This document shows, piece by piece, positions 9,000 through 23,900 of a stretch of 64,000 nucleotides of DNA. The position numbers and the translations under genes were made by a program. This stretch comes from Anas platyrhynchos (taxonomy: Eukaryota > Chordata > Aves > Anseriformes > Anatidae): NCBI RefSeq assembly GCF_047663525.1, contig NC_092587.1:32665001-32729000 (forward strand), read 5' to 3'. Below the pieces are notes generated by a model. The model worked only from the letters and a program-made list of their open reading frames with translations. It was not told the DNA's origin and made no database searches. Each line of letters opens with the position of its first letter. Position 1 is the first letter of the stretch.

Positions 9000-11900
9000 C
9001 TACAACAGTTTTAAAGAAAAATATGTTTGAAATCCATTTGTTGATTTGCCGTTGCTTCATATTTATTTTCCCAATACCCCAGGTTCCTACATCTCAGAGT
9101 AACTCTAGAAATTGTCAAAACTTCCCAAATACTTCCTAATTCCCATTCAACTCTTTCCAACAATAAATTACATATCCACAAGAGCTTCTTCAGCTTGTGG
9201 TAGAAGACAGACAAAGGTATTTTTGCTTTTCCTGTTCCCCCCCACTCCCCCGCGGCAACTACCAGTAGTTCCCACGTGGTCAGAAAACCCACCCCAAGCC
9301 TGCCTCAACTAAAACATACGCATTTCAGATTTTGTTAACAGATCAACTTACTTTATCCACAGCTTTCCGCACAATTTCTTTATATTCTTCCTTAGTGATG
9401 TCTTTATTTTGGTAGAAAGGCTTAATAGCTAGCTTGACCTCCTGTGCCGCTTTTTCTTGAATTAACAATTTCTGATGAAAAAAAAAACTGGAGTATTATT
9501 TTTTAATGCCTGCATAAATAATCTCATCGTCAATCACAAATTAAAACTTAACAGATAAAAATTACTATAAAAGACTAGAAAACTATGTTCCCTTACTCAT
9601 ACTCCAGCACTTGTGAGAGCTGCCTATGTTTTATTAAGAACGTAATGTTGTCCCACTGCAATTACAGTAATATCCATAACAGTACTGCTTTAAAAACTAC
9701 TACTCTAAAAAGAGTCAATTCCCTGTTTGTTGTAGCCTGGAGCTGTGACAAAAGTATCACAGAGATGACAGTATTAAAAGATACACAGAGAAGAGGTACC
9801 ATCAGTCATATTTTTAGTATCTCGAAATGTATGTGTGTATATGGACAACTCTGAACTTGCCTGGTCCTTCTTCGAGCTATCTGCGGTGGCTTCCACTGTC
9901 ACACTTGCTTTGTTTTCTCCTGGTTTTACAGCTGGATTAGAGCTTTTGACGTGACTCGATGACGTTGCATTACCAGAACTTGGTCCCTGAACTGTTCCCA
10001 CGTTTCCCAGGACTGCTGTTGGCGCAGGCAAGGCTGGAGCACTCATGTTATTACTCACATGAGCAGCATTTTGCATACCCTGTTTTAAAAAGTTATCAGG
10101 AGTTAAAATACATTGGCCTTCAGTATGACAACGTATCTTTCTGCATGTTTCAGCAGCTATTGAAAAAGCACCAAATGCTACACGCTTTGACTCATCAACT
10201 CGTTTCCATGCTGTTCATTATCGTGGAAGATACGGAAGTGATACCAGATCTACTCAAAGGGGAAAAAAAACATGAGAAACAAGGCATCCGCTGTGTTTTC
10301 AGCGTGGTTGCTAGAATCTGGCTCTGATGGAGATCCCAGCGATACAGTGTCCTGCAAGTAGATGTGGAAGGTGTTAGCACGTGGGTGAAGGAACCTGACA
10401 ACTGCAGAACCTTTTTGTCACAGGAGAGAACAAGAGGCCCATAGCTGTAAATCGGATTAACACCAAAAAATAAAAGTCACCACCTAAATATACATAAAAA
10501 AAACCTTAACACATGCCTGCATTCATGTCTTATAATTACACTGCTTTGAAAACATTCATTGTCATGTTTGTCACTGGCTTTAACTTCCATGTGAATTTCA
10601 AACACGTAAATACCTACGGCCTAACACAAGGGAGGTGAAATGCTGGCTGAAGCACCAGGGTCTGTTCTTAAGGAAAAGCCATTTACTACACATTTCCAAA
10701 CATCACCAAAGGGTACCATGAACACTGTTCAGTTTCTCAATTTCTTCAGAAATTGAGAAATGAAGTAGATCTTGGCAACTCCGATGGATACTGTTTTTGA
10801 CAAAAGCCAGGAATGTTTCTGGCAGGCTACCCTAAATGCTTCTCCCCTGTTCCACCCCAAGTAATCAGCATTACTTTTTTCAAGTCTGTGTATATCTAGA
10901 TGAAAAATAATGATTGAAATCCTGGGAAAAGAGGCAGATAATCAAACTGCTATTATCAGTACACTAAAGCTTGCCAGTTCTCCATCTTCGTCTTCCTTTG
11001 AACAAGGCAGGAAAGCTTGGAGCCCTGAAGAATTTGTTAATTTGTATTGTGCTACCACCAAGGACTTACTCAATGCAAGCTCAAAGAAAAAGCAGCAGGA
11101 ACTTCCCATGAACATTCAGGTTCACGGACACCATTCCACAAAAGATAACAGCAACAGATATACCAGGGGCTTTCTTAACACATACCTGTATTTTGGAGCA
11201 GTACACAAATTGCTATACAATCGTACCTATTGCTGCACTAGATGGTAAATTTTGCAGAGGTTCACAGCCTGCGCTCTGTCTTCCTACATTTTAGAAATAA
11301 AATGTACTGGATTTCCAACTGTGAAAATATTTTAATTACAGACAGCAGGCACAAATGAAATCAACAAAGAATCTACAACCATTTTAATTCAAATAGTACC
11401 TTACTGTTTTACTTTCACTATTAAAGTATTTCACATGGCCTGTAAACCCATTCAGTATTTCCCATGGTACTTCGGTTTTTGTTTGTTTGTTCCTATGTGG
11501 GTGTGAATGGTCAACAGCAGTTGAGAGTGAAAAAAAATGTTAGCCATTTATCAATTAATTTCAATTTTTTTTTCAGAGACATTGCATAAAAACAAACGTT
11601 TAGAACTTGTTGTTCTAGAACTTTTTTTTTTTTTAATTTGGAAGCAAGGGGAAAGCATTTCAGGTTACATGAGGAGGCCTACAACAGAAGAAAAGCACAA
11701 ACCTCAGTCAAACCCTTACAAATCCTTTGTACATCACAGACACGGCATTACATCTTGCATGGCCGTGCATTCTCTTGGAAGTTGTTCATTTTCCTTTCCC
11801 TGATATATCAACTCCTAATATAAACAGCTGTGTACAGGAGGAGCTCACATACACAAAGGCCGTTTTAAGCTATCTTGGAAGGCACAAAGAGTTGGTCTGG

Positions 11901-14900
11901 TCTGCCCCAAGCACAGCCGAGTTTTTGAAACTGGAGAAATGAAGCAAGAGTTAGGTCTCAAACAAAGCATACAAAACCAGGAGAATTGGGCAAGAAGCAG
12001 CAAGGAAAAGGTACCAAAGAAAACTTGGAAATTATTAACAAAAAGGCACAAAAGATTAAACAACAGAGAATGTGGCAGTGGGGGTGGTAGTGGTGGAGCT
12101 GCTGAGACAGTGACAGCTGGAGAATGGAAGTGCGGAACAAACCGATGCCATGCAGGACTTGATGATAATTTTACTCTGCTCAAACAACATCCCAACGGAT
12201 GAGAACTGCAACAAAGAGGCTGAGGTCATTTCCTACACACTGCTGGAAGAGGATTCAAGGATTTTCTACAGCAAAACCCCAATTTTGAAGGGGAAAACTT
12301 GAGATTACCTTTTTCTCCTTAGTTCTGGAAACAGAGCAAGGGACAGTACTGAATAAATTTTTCAGTGTTCCATTACCAGCTGGAACATCTCATTACCACA
12401 AAAACAAACAAAATCAGTTGTGGTGTTATGTATTATTTAAAAGCTACAGCCCCCCCAAACTTCTCATGTCCTCATGTATACTTCCACTTAAAATTTGATG
12501 TGGGGTGGGAGAGAACAGGCAAGAGAGAAAGAAACTGCAAGTATAAATTTATCAAGTATATAGAATTAAATTTAAGAAACCCTTAACTCGTGTGTTGCCT
12601 CATTGCTGCTCTTGCCAAGGCTTCTGATAAAGCATACCTGCAATTGTTTTCCATCTTGCTGTGAAGCAATGTAGTTGACTTGTTGAGATGGTGGGGGTGG
12701 AGGTGGAGGCGGAGGTAATCCCTGAGACAAATTTGTGGGAGCAGCTACCTGAACGAGAGGCACTCCGGCGTGGAGATGCATGGGCATCGGAGGGTGGATG
12801 TTGAAAGGACTGCGTTGCATGTTCATCATGGGAGGATGGACACCCACGGGGTATGGAAACATATTCATGGGTTGGTGCTGTGCGTTCACCTGCGGCATTA
12901 CGTTCATCTGCTGCTGCATCATATTTACTGGTAACTGAGAGCCATCACTTTGCTGGTTGCCTTGGTCTTTGAGGTTTGGATCTGTCCAAAGAAAAACCAG
13001 ACCGTATGTAAAACTAAATATGTATTTTATTAAGCAAAAAGTGGAACCACTTGTCTAAACTCTTCACGAAGTATAGAGTATCAAAGAGATTTCTCTATAT
13101 GAGTATTTTAAAGATACTGCACCACATCACTCATCACACAGCACTCATCACCAGACAAATACTAGTTTGAGTTTAAAAAGGTCAGCTTACTGTGGAAGCC
13201 TGCATTTTGAGTTTTCATTTTCTTTACTTGTTCCCACAGGACACCTAATAAATTGTTCCATCACAATGAAACAGGATCTCTCCCGAAGAACAGCAACACA
13301 ACTTAACTTATCCAGCTTCTGCAATTTCAGAAGTTTAGTCTTATGTTATCACATACACTGCTTTCTGCTCCTCTTTGCCCAGGTTATACACACTCACTGT
13401 AGCCATTTCTGGTATCTACAGAAATACTCTGCTGCGTGTTTTCACTGAATAATAAATCACTCTCAACAAACTTCAAAAACGTTCATATTCAGAAAGAGTT
13501 GTTCAAAAACTTTGCAATAGTACAACAGATATAGCCTGGAAGTAAAAATAACCTCATGGGATGGCACTTCTTTTAAAAACATGGTTTTACTATCTCACTC
13601 CACCTTCAACAGAAGCTAAAATGTAAGATGTAGGCATAAACAGCGAGAAATCCAAAAAGTCAAGAAACTGGTTCTGAGAAATGGTTGATAGGTTATGGCT
13701 CAGATGCATTTCCCTTCCCTCAGAATCCCTCCCTGGAGAGCCCTCTCACCTAATTCAAATGGACTTAAAAACTTATTCTGTGCCCCAAGTCACTGCTTTT
13801 TTGTTTGTTTTCTTTTTATTATTATTATTCCCCCCCACACACCTAGCCTGCTTGCTCCAGTTTTGAGAGAACACTGCAATGCTCTCATCTGACTTTCAGG
13901 TTCCAAAAGTTAGAATGACTGTTACCAAACTATAAAACATGTTACAAGATGCACAGTACTTGCAATTAAAGGTTTGATAAATTTTCCTGCAACAAATTGA
14001 AGGTTGACAAAGCTTCCTCAAAACTAAGAAGCCTTTGATGCAGTTACCTTTGAAAAGCAGAATACACAGAATGAAAGACAAAGCAAGATGACAAGGGGGA
14101 AGGACAAGTGTTTTTGCTTTCAGAACTGGATTTTATGATTTTTAAATACAATTCACACCTGCCATTTACTTCAGAGCATTAATGATCTGTGGTTGTCTTC
14201 TTAGCTATTTAGAATCTGTCTCAACTACAGTCAACTGATTTTCTACCAAAAAGTTTATTTCTATTAGGGAGCTACCTTTTAGTTGTAAAATACTCAAAAA
14301 TAATAAAAAACAACAACAACTAGACTGACATTTGGAACTTAGAGGAATTTTAATGCTAAAGTAGTTTTTTAATGCTAAAGTACTTTTGCATTAGTAAACT
14401 CCTCTTTTAAAAAAATAAAGAGGGAAAAGCTTATTTAGAAGCAAGAAGCACAAATCTATGTTGTTGATCTGCACAGTCAATTGCAAATCTCGTTGAAAAA
14501 AAATAATTCCTTTTTTAAAAGGTGGGCAGATGCTATATGTGCCACACACACATATTGCAAAGTGATCACAAATTCACCCCAGTTTATTTTGAAGAACTAA
14601 CCAAGTATGAAGACAACATGAATAGAATTTTACTTATCTACTGAATTGCAACCAACCTTTCTTTTAAATCTATGAGTACCTTGTTCAGATGTCTCCTCTT
14701 CTTGTCTCATTCCCCATCCAGACTGTGGGCTTGGAGAATTTCGTCCTCTTCTGGAATAATAATTCTGCACATCAGCAGGTAAAGTCTTTCTCACAGCCCA
14801 GCTGGAGGCAGATGTCCACCCAGATCTATCAGCAGGTGTATCAAAAGAATAATCCTGCTCATTCTTATGTTTGTATGGCTGATGTTCTGAGAACCTTGTA

Positions 14901-17900
14901 GTTTCATTCCCAGAACCATTTGAGTTCCCTGAGAGAGGTTTTCTATTTTGCCAGTGATTTTCACTCTGGTCTCCATACATGAAACCACCTCTGCCACGTC
15001 CACCTCTGCCACGGTGACCTCTCCCTCGATTTGGAATCCAACCTGAACCAAAGTTTTTATTCCAACCGTGTCCTGAATTATCATGTCTGCTGTCTTCCCA
15101 ATGTGGTTTGTCTCTCTCTCTGTTCCTGCCCTCAGGAACAGAATTTATCCTTTCCATTACCCAGTCCGGACAATCATTCCTCCGCTTGTCTGAAGAACAT
15201 TGTTCATCACTGTTTTTTTCTGTATTGTCCTTCTCTTTAAGATTTTCATTCTGTTTCTCTTGATCACTTCTTCTGTATCGATCGTTTCCTCTGGGACTCC
15301 TCCAGCTGTCATTTGCCCATCTCTCTTTCCATCGAGGTGAATGACCATCCCTCTCATTTCTAGAGGATGAAAACCCTTTATTTCTTGTCCTGGATCTCGA
15401 TCTCGACCTAGATCGTGACCGGGACCTAGACCATCTCCTATTTCTTCTCTCTCTATCACGATCTCTTCTTTGACTATCTCTATCACTGCTTCGAGATCTA
15501 GATTTTTGCCTGGGAGATGAATCCCTAGTTCTTGACCGAGAAGATGATCTCCTACTTTCCCTGACAGTCTCCCTCTTTGGAGATCGAGATGGCGCTTTTT
15601 TCTCATCTTTGAGTGCCTCTCTTTTTGGAGACCGAGATAAAGATCTCCTTCCCTCCCTAACAGTTTCCTTCTTTGGTGATCGGGAGCTCCTGTCTATGGT
15701 TCTCTCCCTTTTAGGGGATGGTGATTGAGATTTCCTGCCTTCTCTTCTAGAAGGAGACCAAGTTGTTGATGGAGAGTGAAATCTAGACCTTCTTGTTCGA
15801 GTCTTTTTGTCTTTTTTGAGTTCTGACTGACACTCTTTTTCTTGAGGAATAGTTTCATCTTTTTCATCAGAAGGCCCTGAAACTGATGTACAGTTTACTG
15901 CATCACACCCTACTGAGTCCATTTCTCCCTGCTCTGTTGTTTCAGCCGGTGGCAACTGTTCAATGTGAGGCTCGTTCTGGTCACTGCAAAATGAGTCGCA
16001 ATCCATTGGTATCATTTCATTGTTATCTTCTCCAAGATGTTTATGTTCAGCATTTACCTGAGGTGACTCCGAAGTTCTACTCTCTTCACCTTCTGGCACA
16101 GTCTTCTCATTCAAGGATTGTTCTGATGTACTGTCTGTAGGAGTATTGCTTATTAATGTATCTGGTTCTTTGTCTTGAACAGTTTTAAAGCTTTGAATAT
16201 TTGTACTTGCACACTCTTCTACTGTTTTTTCTTCTGCCCCAGAATCATCTATTTCTACAGCTTCTGTATGTTCTGTTTTTTCTTCTGCCCCAGAATCATC
16301 TATTTCTGCGGCTTCTGTATGTTCTTGCAATTTACTTCTTGGGCTCTCTAATGGCTGATCTTGTTCCAAAGGTTTAGGATACTCCAGCAATTCATTTTCT
16401 GGGCTATCTATTGACTGTTGTACTTTTCTCAAAGTATCTATGTTCTCCAGTAATTCATTTTGAGGACTGCACAATATCTGATCTGATTTTTCAGATGTTG
16501 CATGGTCACATACCTCATCTGTGGAACTTGCTCTTATTTCCATTTGTTCAGTAGTGTTTTCACAGATATCCTGATTCTTAAGATCTACGTTTTTTTCAGT
16601 AAGACCTTTTACTTCAAATTCCTGACTTTCTCCCCCTGAAGTTAGTACTGGAGGTTCTTGGACTGAAAAACTTGTATCTGCATCGCCTGAAGTGTCTTCA
16701 TCTTTGCCATGTTCTCCTGTAGTTTCCTCAGTTTCCGTATGTTCATTACAGCTTTCCAGTCCATTGGCAGATTCTGTTTCTGCATCATTTTTCTGTGGAA
16801 GGCTTGCACTACTGCTTTCATTATCTGACTGCTGGTCTTTATCTACTGTTTGAACTGCTTCAGATTCAGTAGTGTCGTCATCATCTACTGAATCACTGGA
16901 TGACTTTTCAGAACGTGCAGAACTTCTCAGTTTCTTTTTAGCCAGAGGTGTTTGTTGTTTAACTATTCTTTTAGACTTTCGTTTTGGAAGAGCTTTCTCT
17001 GATTCTAAAGAAGACTTATTCAGAGGCTGGTTGTTGCCATCAGGGGCACTGCATCCAGAACTGCTTGACCGAGGTGAGCTCCGAGACTGACCCAGAGTCT
17101 CATTTTTAGTGTTCCGTGCAGACCTTCTTCTAGGAGTAGTATTAACTGCTTTCCTTCTAGCTCCCCTAGTGCCAGATGAACCTGAAGCTTGTTTTTTCTC
17201 TTCTCCTTCTTGGGTACATGCAACAGCATATCCTTTGCCTAAAGATAAAGCAAAATACATTAAAGTTTAATAACGACCATTTACATAAACAGTGTTAAAA
17301 ACATAAGTTTATGTTCTCCCCTTAAACAGATACTCTCATATAATGCAATGTAAGAGTCAGTATGAAACGCTGCCAGAGCTTAAGTAGCTAAATACCAGGT
17401 GTCCCCCCCAAACCCCAGTGCAGACTGACTCTTTAAAGAACAGAATCAAGCTAACAAAGTGACATGTTAGACATCTGAAGGCACATTCAGAGGAATACAT
17501 ACATGGACAGCATCTGCAATCACAATTAAACTACTACTGATATAACAGTATTGATATTCAAAGGCAGCCAGCATTTAAACCATTAGAAAAGCAACAAATG
17601 AAACACCTGACATTGCTAGAATATACAAATTCCTGTCGTAACATTCAGGCCCTGTTGGCAGTCAAGTGTCAATACTACACAAGTGAAGCTCGATACTCCA
17701 GTAAGATTTTCGAATGGCCATCATCAGTGAAGGATTGCATGTTGATCAGAAGTGCCAGTGTCAATATGATTCTCTACACGGTCTGAAATCAGATTTTGTA
17801 AACACTGTCGCAGATTTTAAGAAAGGCTGTGCACACTCCATGGCAAAATGGACAAATTCTGCTACAAGGCAGAGTCTTAATTTAAGATTAAATCATAATA

Positions 17901-20900
17901 GAAAAAATATACTTAAATTTAATACTGATTTTGGAACTATATTAATTAGAGATGTCCATTAATTTGTTTTATACTTGGTGTAGACTTCAGAAAGCATCAA
18001 GAATTTGCTGTTTAAATTCTCTCTTGACAGCTTCACTTTTATACATGAATAGTAGAAACTTACTTTTACTTAAGATTAATTGCAAAATCTATAGAAACTA
18101 ATTTATCACATACCACAAACTCACTCCAAATTTTGTTTTACGTATTCTTAAATAGTTTACATAAAAAGATAGGAGTAAGACAAAACAGCACAAAATCCTC
18201 TTTCTACAACTTACTACTTTGTTAGCAGAATCAAAAACATAAATTGTCTATTAAATATAAACACAATTTGATCATTTTAAGAGAATTAACTCCACAAGCA
18301 CCTCACTAGCCTTTAAAAGGCTAGAAAAGAGCACAGTACTATAATCATCTCTTCTTTGTCCTGTGTCTACACAGCAATTCAGATTCCCAACAGTAATTCG
18401 CCTGAATATGAAAAACATATCTAATTTGGAGTTTTGGAAGACTACTACTCAGATTAACACTTAAGATAATGAAAACCACTATTGATTGTATAGAAGGTAT
18501 CTTGTATTTAAAAGCAAATGAGTAGTAGAGAACTCCTAAAGTAGTTTTAGATGACTGTCACTATTTAAAGCATCTTCTATGACAGCCTCCCCAGTAATTA
18601 CACTAGGAAGTGACTACACTATGGTTAATCAGCAGTTACTCATCCACATGTGGCAGTCTCAAACTATGTCTTCAATACTATTATGATCGCTATGAAAACA
18701 AATCAGATATTAAATATTTGTAATGTCACTTAACATCTGTGATAATTTTCTTCAAGGGGGAAGAAATCAACTTGCAAGAATAAAAAAGATCAGAACAGAA
18801 GTGAAACATGGAAATCCTGACAGAGCTAAAAGGCGAATTATTATTGTGGCAGTTTCAAAGGCTACTTGCAAAATACAAGCAGCTTTTTAGCATAGCTTGC
18901 TACTTGTAAAATTTTCAAGAAACAACATTCACAAGCTTTGCACTTGGACAAACTGTTTTAGCTCAACAAATCTTTATTTTAAAGTACTTTAATCATGCAA
19001 AAGAACTGTATAATGTCAGCCTAAGTCATAACAGAATTTGTAGATTTAGTAATGTATTTTTAGGTCAAATTACTAAACAAGGTATTTATGTGCTAAGAGC
19101 ATGTAAAAAACTGCAGCATCTACAAAGAAGATTTAGGCCATAGCTTTATGACCAGTGGTACTTGTATGCCTCTTTGGACAACTTTTCAAGCAACTATCAA
19201 CTGCCACTCTGATGCTAAACTGCCTATTTTAGATATAACTAAGAGATGAGGGGAGTGTAAACAAGATGCTACAATTTTTCATGCCCAATTTACTAAGAGT
19301 CACAAGGTTATTTTCTCTTTTTTTTTTCCTATTATCTATTTTCTTCATTTCTCTCCTGTTTTTCACCTTTGCAGAAAGTCTGTGTTACCTGTTTCCTCCA
19401 TCTTCTGCCTTTTTTTTCCATCTCATATATTTCCTGTAAAAGGAGAGCTTGCTCCCTTCTTCTTAACATATTTCCCATGCATCTCTTAACAGTGTTCAGG
19501 TTATGTTTCTCCTTGCTTTTGTCCTTAGCATTTGTTGTGCACCTTTATCCTCTCCTAAGCTGCTATACAAAAAACTGAACAGGGAAGGAACACTCACTCA
19601 CAGAATGTGACCAAATCCTCAAAGGACATCTTCACATCCAATATCCACTAGTTTCACTAGGGAATTTGAAGACTCTGCCTCTTATTCCTGTATACTCCTT
19701 ATTGGTAGGAAGTCTTCAAGTCAAATCTGAAGATGACTTAAAATTTTAGTGTGCACATATTTTAGTGTCTTTTTCACTTTGTCCACAGTATAAGTGATAT
19801 ACTTATATACATCAAAAATCTGAACTCTGGTTCAGATGTGGCAAAAACATATGGCAATATACAAAATATCTTTTTATTTGCTTTGTCTTTTTAGCATGGT
19901 AATTTTACACTTAAAAAAAAATCACACCTTTATAAGATAAGCATTCCATTTTGTCTTTTAAGTATTTAAGTTCTAACCAAGAAAAATGAAGAATTAATTT
20001 CAGTTCATATCTAAAATATTTTTCTTTTCTTTCTCTGGAAAGATTCAGATTCAAAATCTGATTCATTATCACTATTTGCACATCAATTACAGAAGTTATC
20101 AATGGCAATTAATTATATGTTCTAAATAGTCTAATGTTGCAAACTAATTTGGAGTTAATTTAAATACTCTTCATCTAGTAAGATTTTTCTTCTCTTCCGG
20201 TACATACTAACAAAGAAGCCTGACTGTATAAGTGAGAATGGGAAAGGAAAAATCAAGTCGGAGGAGCTAGCATACACACTTATGACTACTAAAACCAGAA
20301 ACAGTTAAGCATCAGTAAATTGCACTGCCAAAACTCAGAGGCCTGAGGAAGTAACCTATCCATTTTTCACTGGCAAACAGGGAAGTGAAACAAGTACCTT
20401 TAACAAGAATGCATAATATTAATTAATAAAGTATCTTTTCCATCATCCTTCTACTTCTTTCCCACAATTCACTTCCTCAATTCAAGTAGGCCAAAAGAGA
20501 CCCAAATCTCTCCTGCCTCTTTGCCTACTAGTAAAATGAAAGTAGTATAATTCCAAATTCAAAGAAGGCATTATCTCTGGCCTTAAAAACAGCACCCCTT
20601 TGTTCCCATTTCTTTGAATTTGTGCAGCCAGTGGGAAGAGAATCTACATTCTTGATGAGTACGGAGAGACAGGCAGTTAAAGCAATTGGAGAAAGCTAAT
20701 TCTTTCTATATCTTGTCTTCTGCTAAATTCCTGCCAGATCCTGGCATCCTTCGCATGTTTTTGCCCTATAAAGCTTTCAGGTATACTGAAACAGATGCAT
20801 ATACTGCAGCTTCCTGACTATTCTTGTCCATCAGGAAATAGTTTGTAACACTGTATACCACTATGTATGTATGTATACTACTTTGTATACCACTAAAATA

Positions 20901-23900
20901 TGTCAAGCAACTCAAAAGTATCAAAATGTAATTTAGACTTAATAGGAAGAGTTGCAACATGAAAGAAAATTTTGAATTTAGGAAGAGAACTAAGTTAAAT
21001 AAAATACTTGTTCTTGGAGTGACTGGTTCACGTTTTATATTCCAATTTCAGAAATAGGTCAGCTGGTTTTGAAATACCAAACTGCAAAAAACATATTTTT
21101 TTCCCCTTTTAACTATAACTACATGCTTTGACTTCTGAGAATCGTGTTGTAATACTACTCCACATTAGCTATAAATAAAACCTACAAAAAAAAAAAGTTT
21201 ACCAAAGTTTTCCAAAGGCCTGATATTTGCTGGAAGAATTGTCCCTGCCACTGTAGCAGAAGTAATAAGAAAGGTCTCAGCTTCAGCTCCATAAGACATT
21301 AAAGGAATTCTGGAAAATAAAATCATTAACATTAGTTGTTTTAGTTGTTTGTAGGAAGTTTTAGAAACAATGCACAAAACCATTACACAAGCATGACACT
21401 TCCTGCTCCATTACAGTTGAAGAGACAGTCAAAGTCAATAGAGAACAAAAGTTTCCTTTTTTCAAGCTTACATTAAGGCCTAATCTACTTAAACGGTTTG
21501 AAGAAAGCATGCTATGTCAAAGGAACATATATTTGGCTTTCTTCAAAGTCAAACAGAACTGTAACAAGCAGCCTACTCCAAATCAGTAGGCTATACCACT
21601 GGAAATAAAATCCTGATCTAGCACTTCAATGGAAGATCTGCCTTTTCTGCAGAAAGAATGAGAAACAGTCTACAGGTCACATTAATTTAGTCACTTTTTA
21701 TTTTTTTTTCTTTTTAAGCACACTAAATATGTGTTTATTCAGATTCTCACACCAGAAGAACAAACCTGGTGGAAAAAAGAATTTTTAAATTACCACTAAA
21801 TTGGAATGGAACTTCCCGTAAGGAAAAACATCTGTAAAAAACAAACCCACTCGTTATTTAAATCCTACATGCCATTTTAAATTTTAATTAAAAATCTCCT
21901 TTACTTACTCAATTTTCTTTAGTCTGCTTTATGCCAGAGAAATTTAGAGGTATGTAATGAAATTAATATCACTGACTGAAACATTTTTTTTTTTACATCT
22001 GTTTTTATGCTTTTGTCTTATATTCATGAAAACACACTCAGAATACTTTTTAACACTCATCTGCTCTCTGACAAAAAAAATAATTTTATGTTCTGTTTCA
22101 TTTGATAAAATTCCTCTTACAGAAGAGTGTCAAAACCAACCCATGAAGGAAGTGTGGGTAAAAGGGAATCAGAATCGATCTTCAAGTAATGCAAATATAC
22201 TCTGATTCTAATGATAGAAATAATTTAAAAAACACATTTACAGTACCTTCTGAGTAACAGAAAATACATTTAAGCTCTCATTTCTGTGAAAGAAGTGTCA
22301 AAGATGCATAAGTAGATGGAGTTGCTATGCTCATCGTAAGTATCAAAAAAGCACTACAATATACAGAAACTATTTACATAAAAATAGCATGCAGCAAATA
22401 CAAAAGATTAGCAACTTACACACAAACATAGTTTAGTTTTACGATCAAATGATATTCTACCTGAAAAGCAATTTGAATTTAATCAAATTCCAAACTTGAA
22501 GTAATACATTAAGATCCATTGCACTATGAATACAAAACTTGTACCTTTCAACTCTAGCAAGCACAGATGAACAGGACAATTCCAGTTCTTGTCTCTTCTG
22601 CCTGATCACTGCATTGACTTCTGTGAGTTCTGTACTAAAATACAAATTTCACGCCATTTAAAATAACCTTGTCTGATTTTATAGTTCAATAACTGCTTCT
22701 ATCAGTTACTAATTTTTAAATCTTACGACTTTCAACAGTTACCATGAAAGTATACAGGTATATGGTTTAGAGGGAAAAGTAAATATAAGAGAAGTCCCAA
22801 ATAAACTTCTAGGCAGAGTGAATGCAAAACAGGAGATGAAATGTGTCTTTGGGGGGGGGTGGATTGAAAGATGAAAAAACTTTGTATCCCAGACAAATTA
22901 ATACTGTCGTGTGCATGGCAAAAAGGATTTTTCATTTATAGACTGTTGAAAACACAGTATTTTTTTCTGAGTCTGTATTATCCAAATTATGTTATTCCAG
23001 ACCATTCTTTATCTGTTCTTTTTCTTCTACCTTCTCAATCATAAATATTTGCCATGCTCCATCTTAGGTACTAGGTTCATTAAGCAAAATTACTTCATGT
23101 ACATTTAAAGTGCTCCTTTTGGAGTCATGGTACAACAGGAACACTTGCTTCTGCTATAGAACAGGAGGTTTACTGTTAACAATTTTACTAACTGCTGTTG
23201 TAATACCAGGACTAGCACTTTCCTATTCAAGGCTTCAATTTTGCAAGGACTTTAAATATCAGCTAAATTCCTATTAAATCGATGAGACTAAAAGCACATG
23301 CTTAAGTATTTGAACCTGAACACACAATGGATATTGATACAGATATTGAAGAGATATTGAGATGTTGATTTAACTGTACCAATTTTCAAGTGTTTGTGTT
23401 TATCTTTTAAATTCTGGTTTACCATGACAAAAAAAGCAGTTGAACTTCAAAATATTTCAAGGCAGTAATACGCAGATAGAAGCAGAAGGAACTATAGTAT
23501 CTACAATATAGTAACTCATCACTTCATATTGCACGCTGGTATAAACTAACCAGTCATTCCTACAGCTAAGAAAGGATTCTTCATTGCTACCACCGGCCGG
23601 AAGTGTACTGTAGAAATTAGTCCTGAAGCACTCGTTCCAGCAGGTCTTTCTTCTGGGCTACAATTAGAAACATCCAAAATGAAATAATTAGCATTTAGCA
23701 CATAAAGACGCGTTGAAATTTAATGTCAGCGAGGCTTTAGCTCACAGAAAGTTGGCACCATAGTAGCCCCATAGTTTTATACTGAGACTTGCCATTACAT
23801 CAAACAAGTTTGCTCTATTCAGTCTAAATTTTCAACACCTGCTCTTTGCAGATAAACTTCATTTTTTTAATAGTCTTTCAAAAGCAAAAATCTTTAATGC

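Noticed and set aside
10910..11248. 112-codon plus-strand open frame in SCAF11 intron 13
   Set aside because: No domain, no coding partner, opposite strand to the gene and in AT-rich intron sequence.
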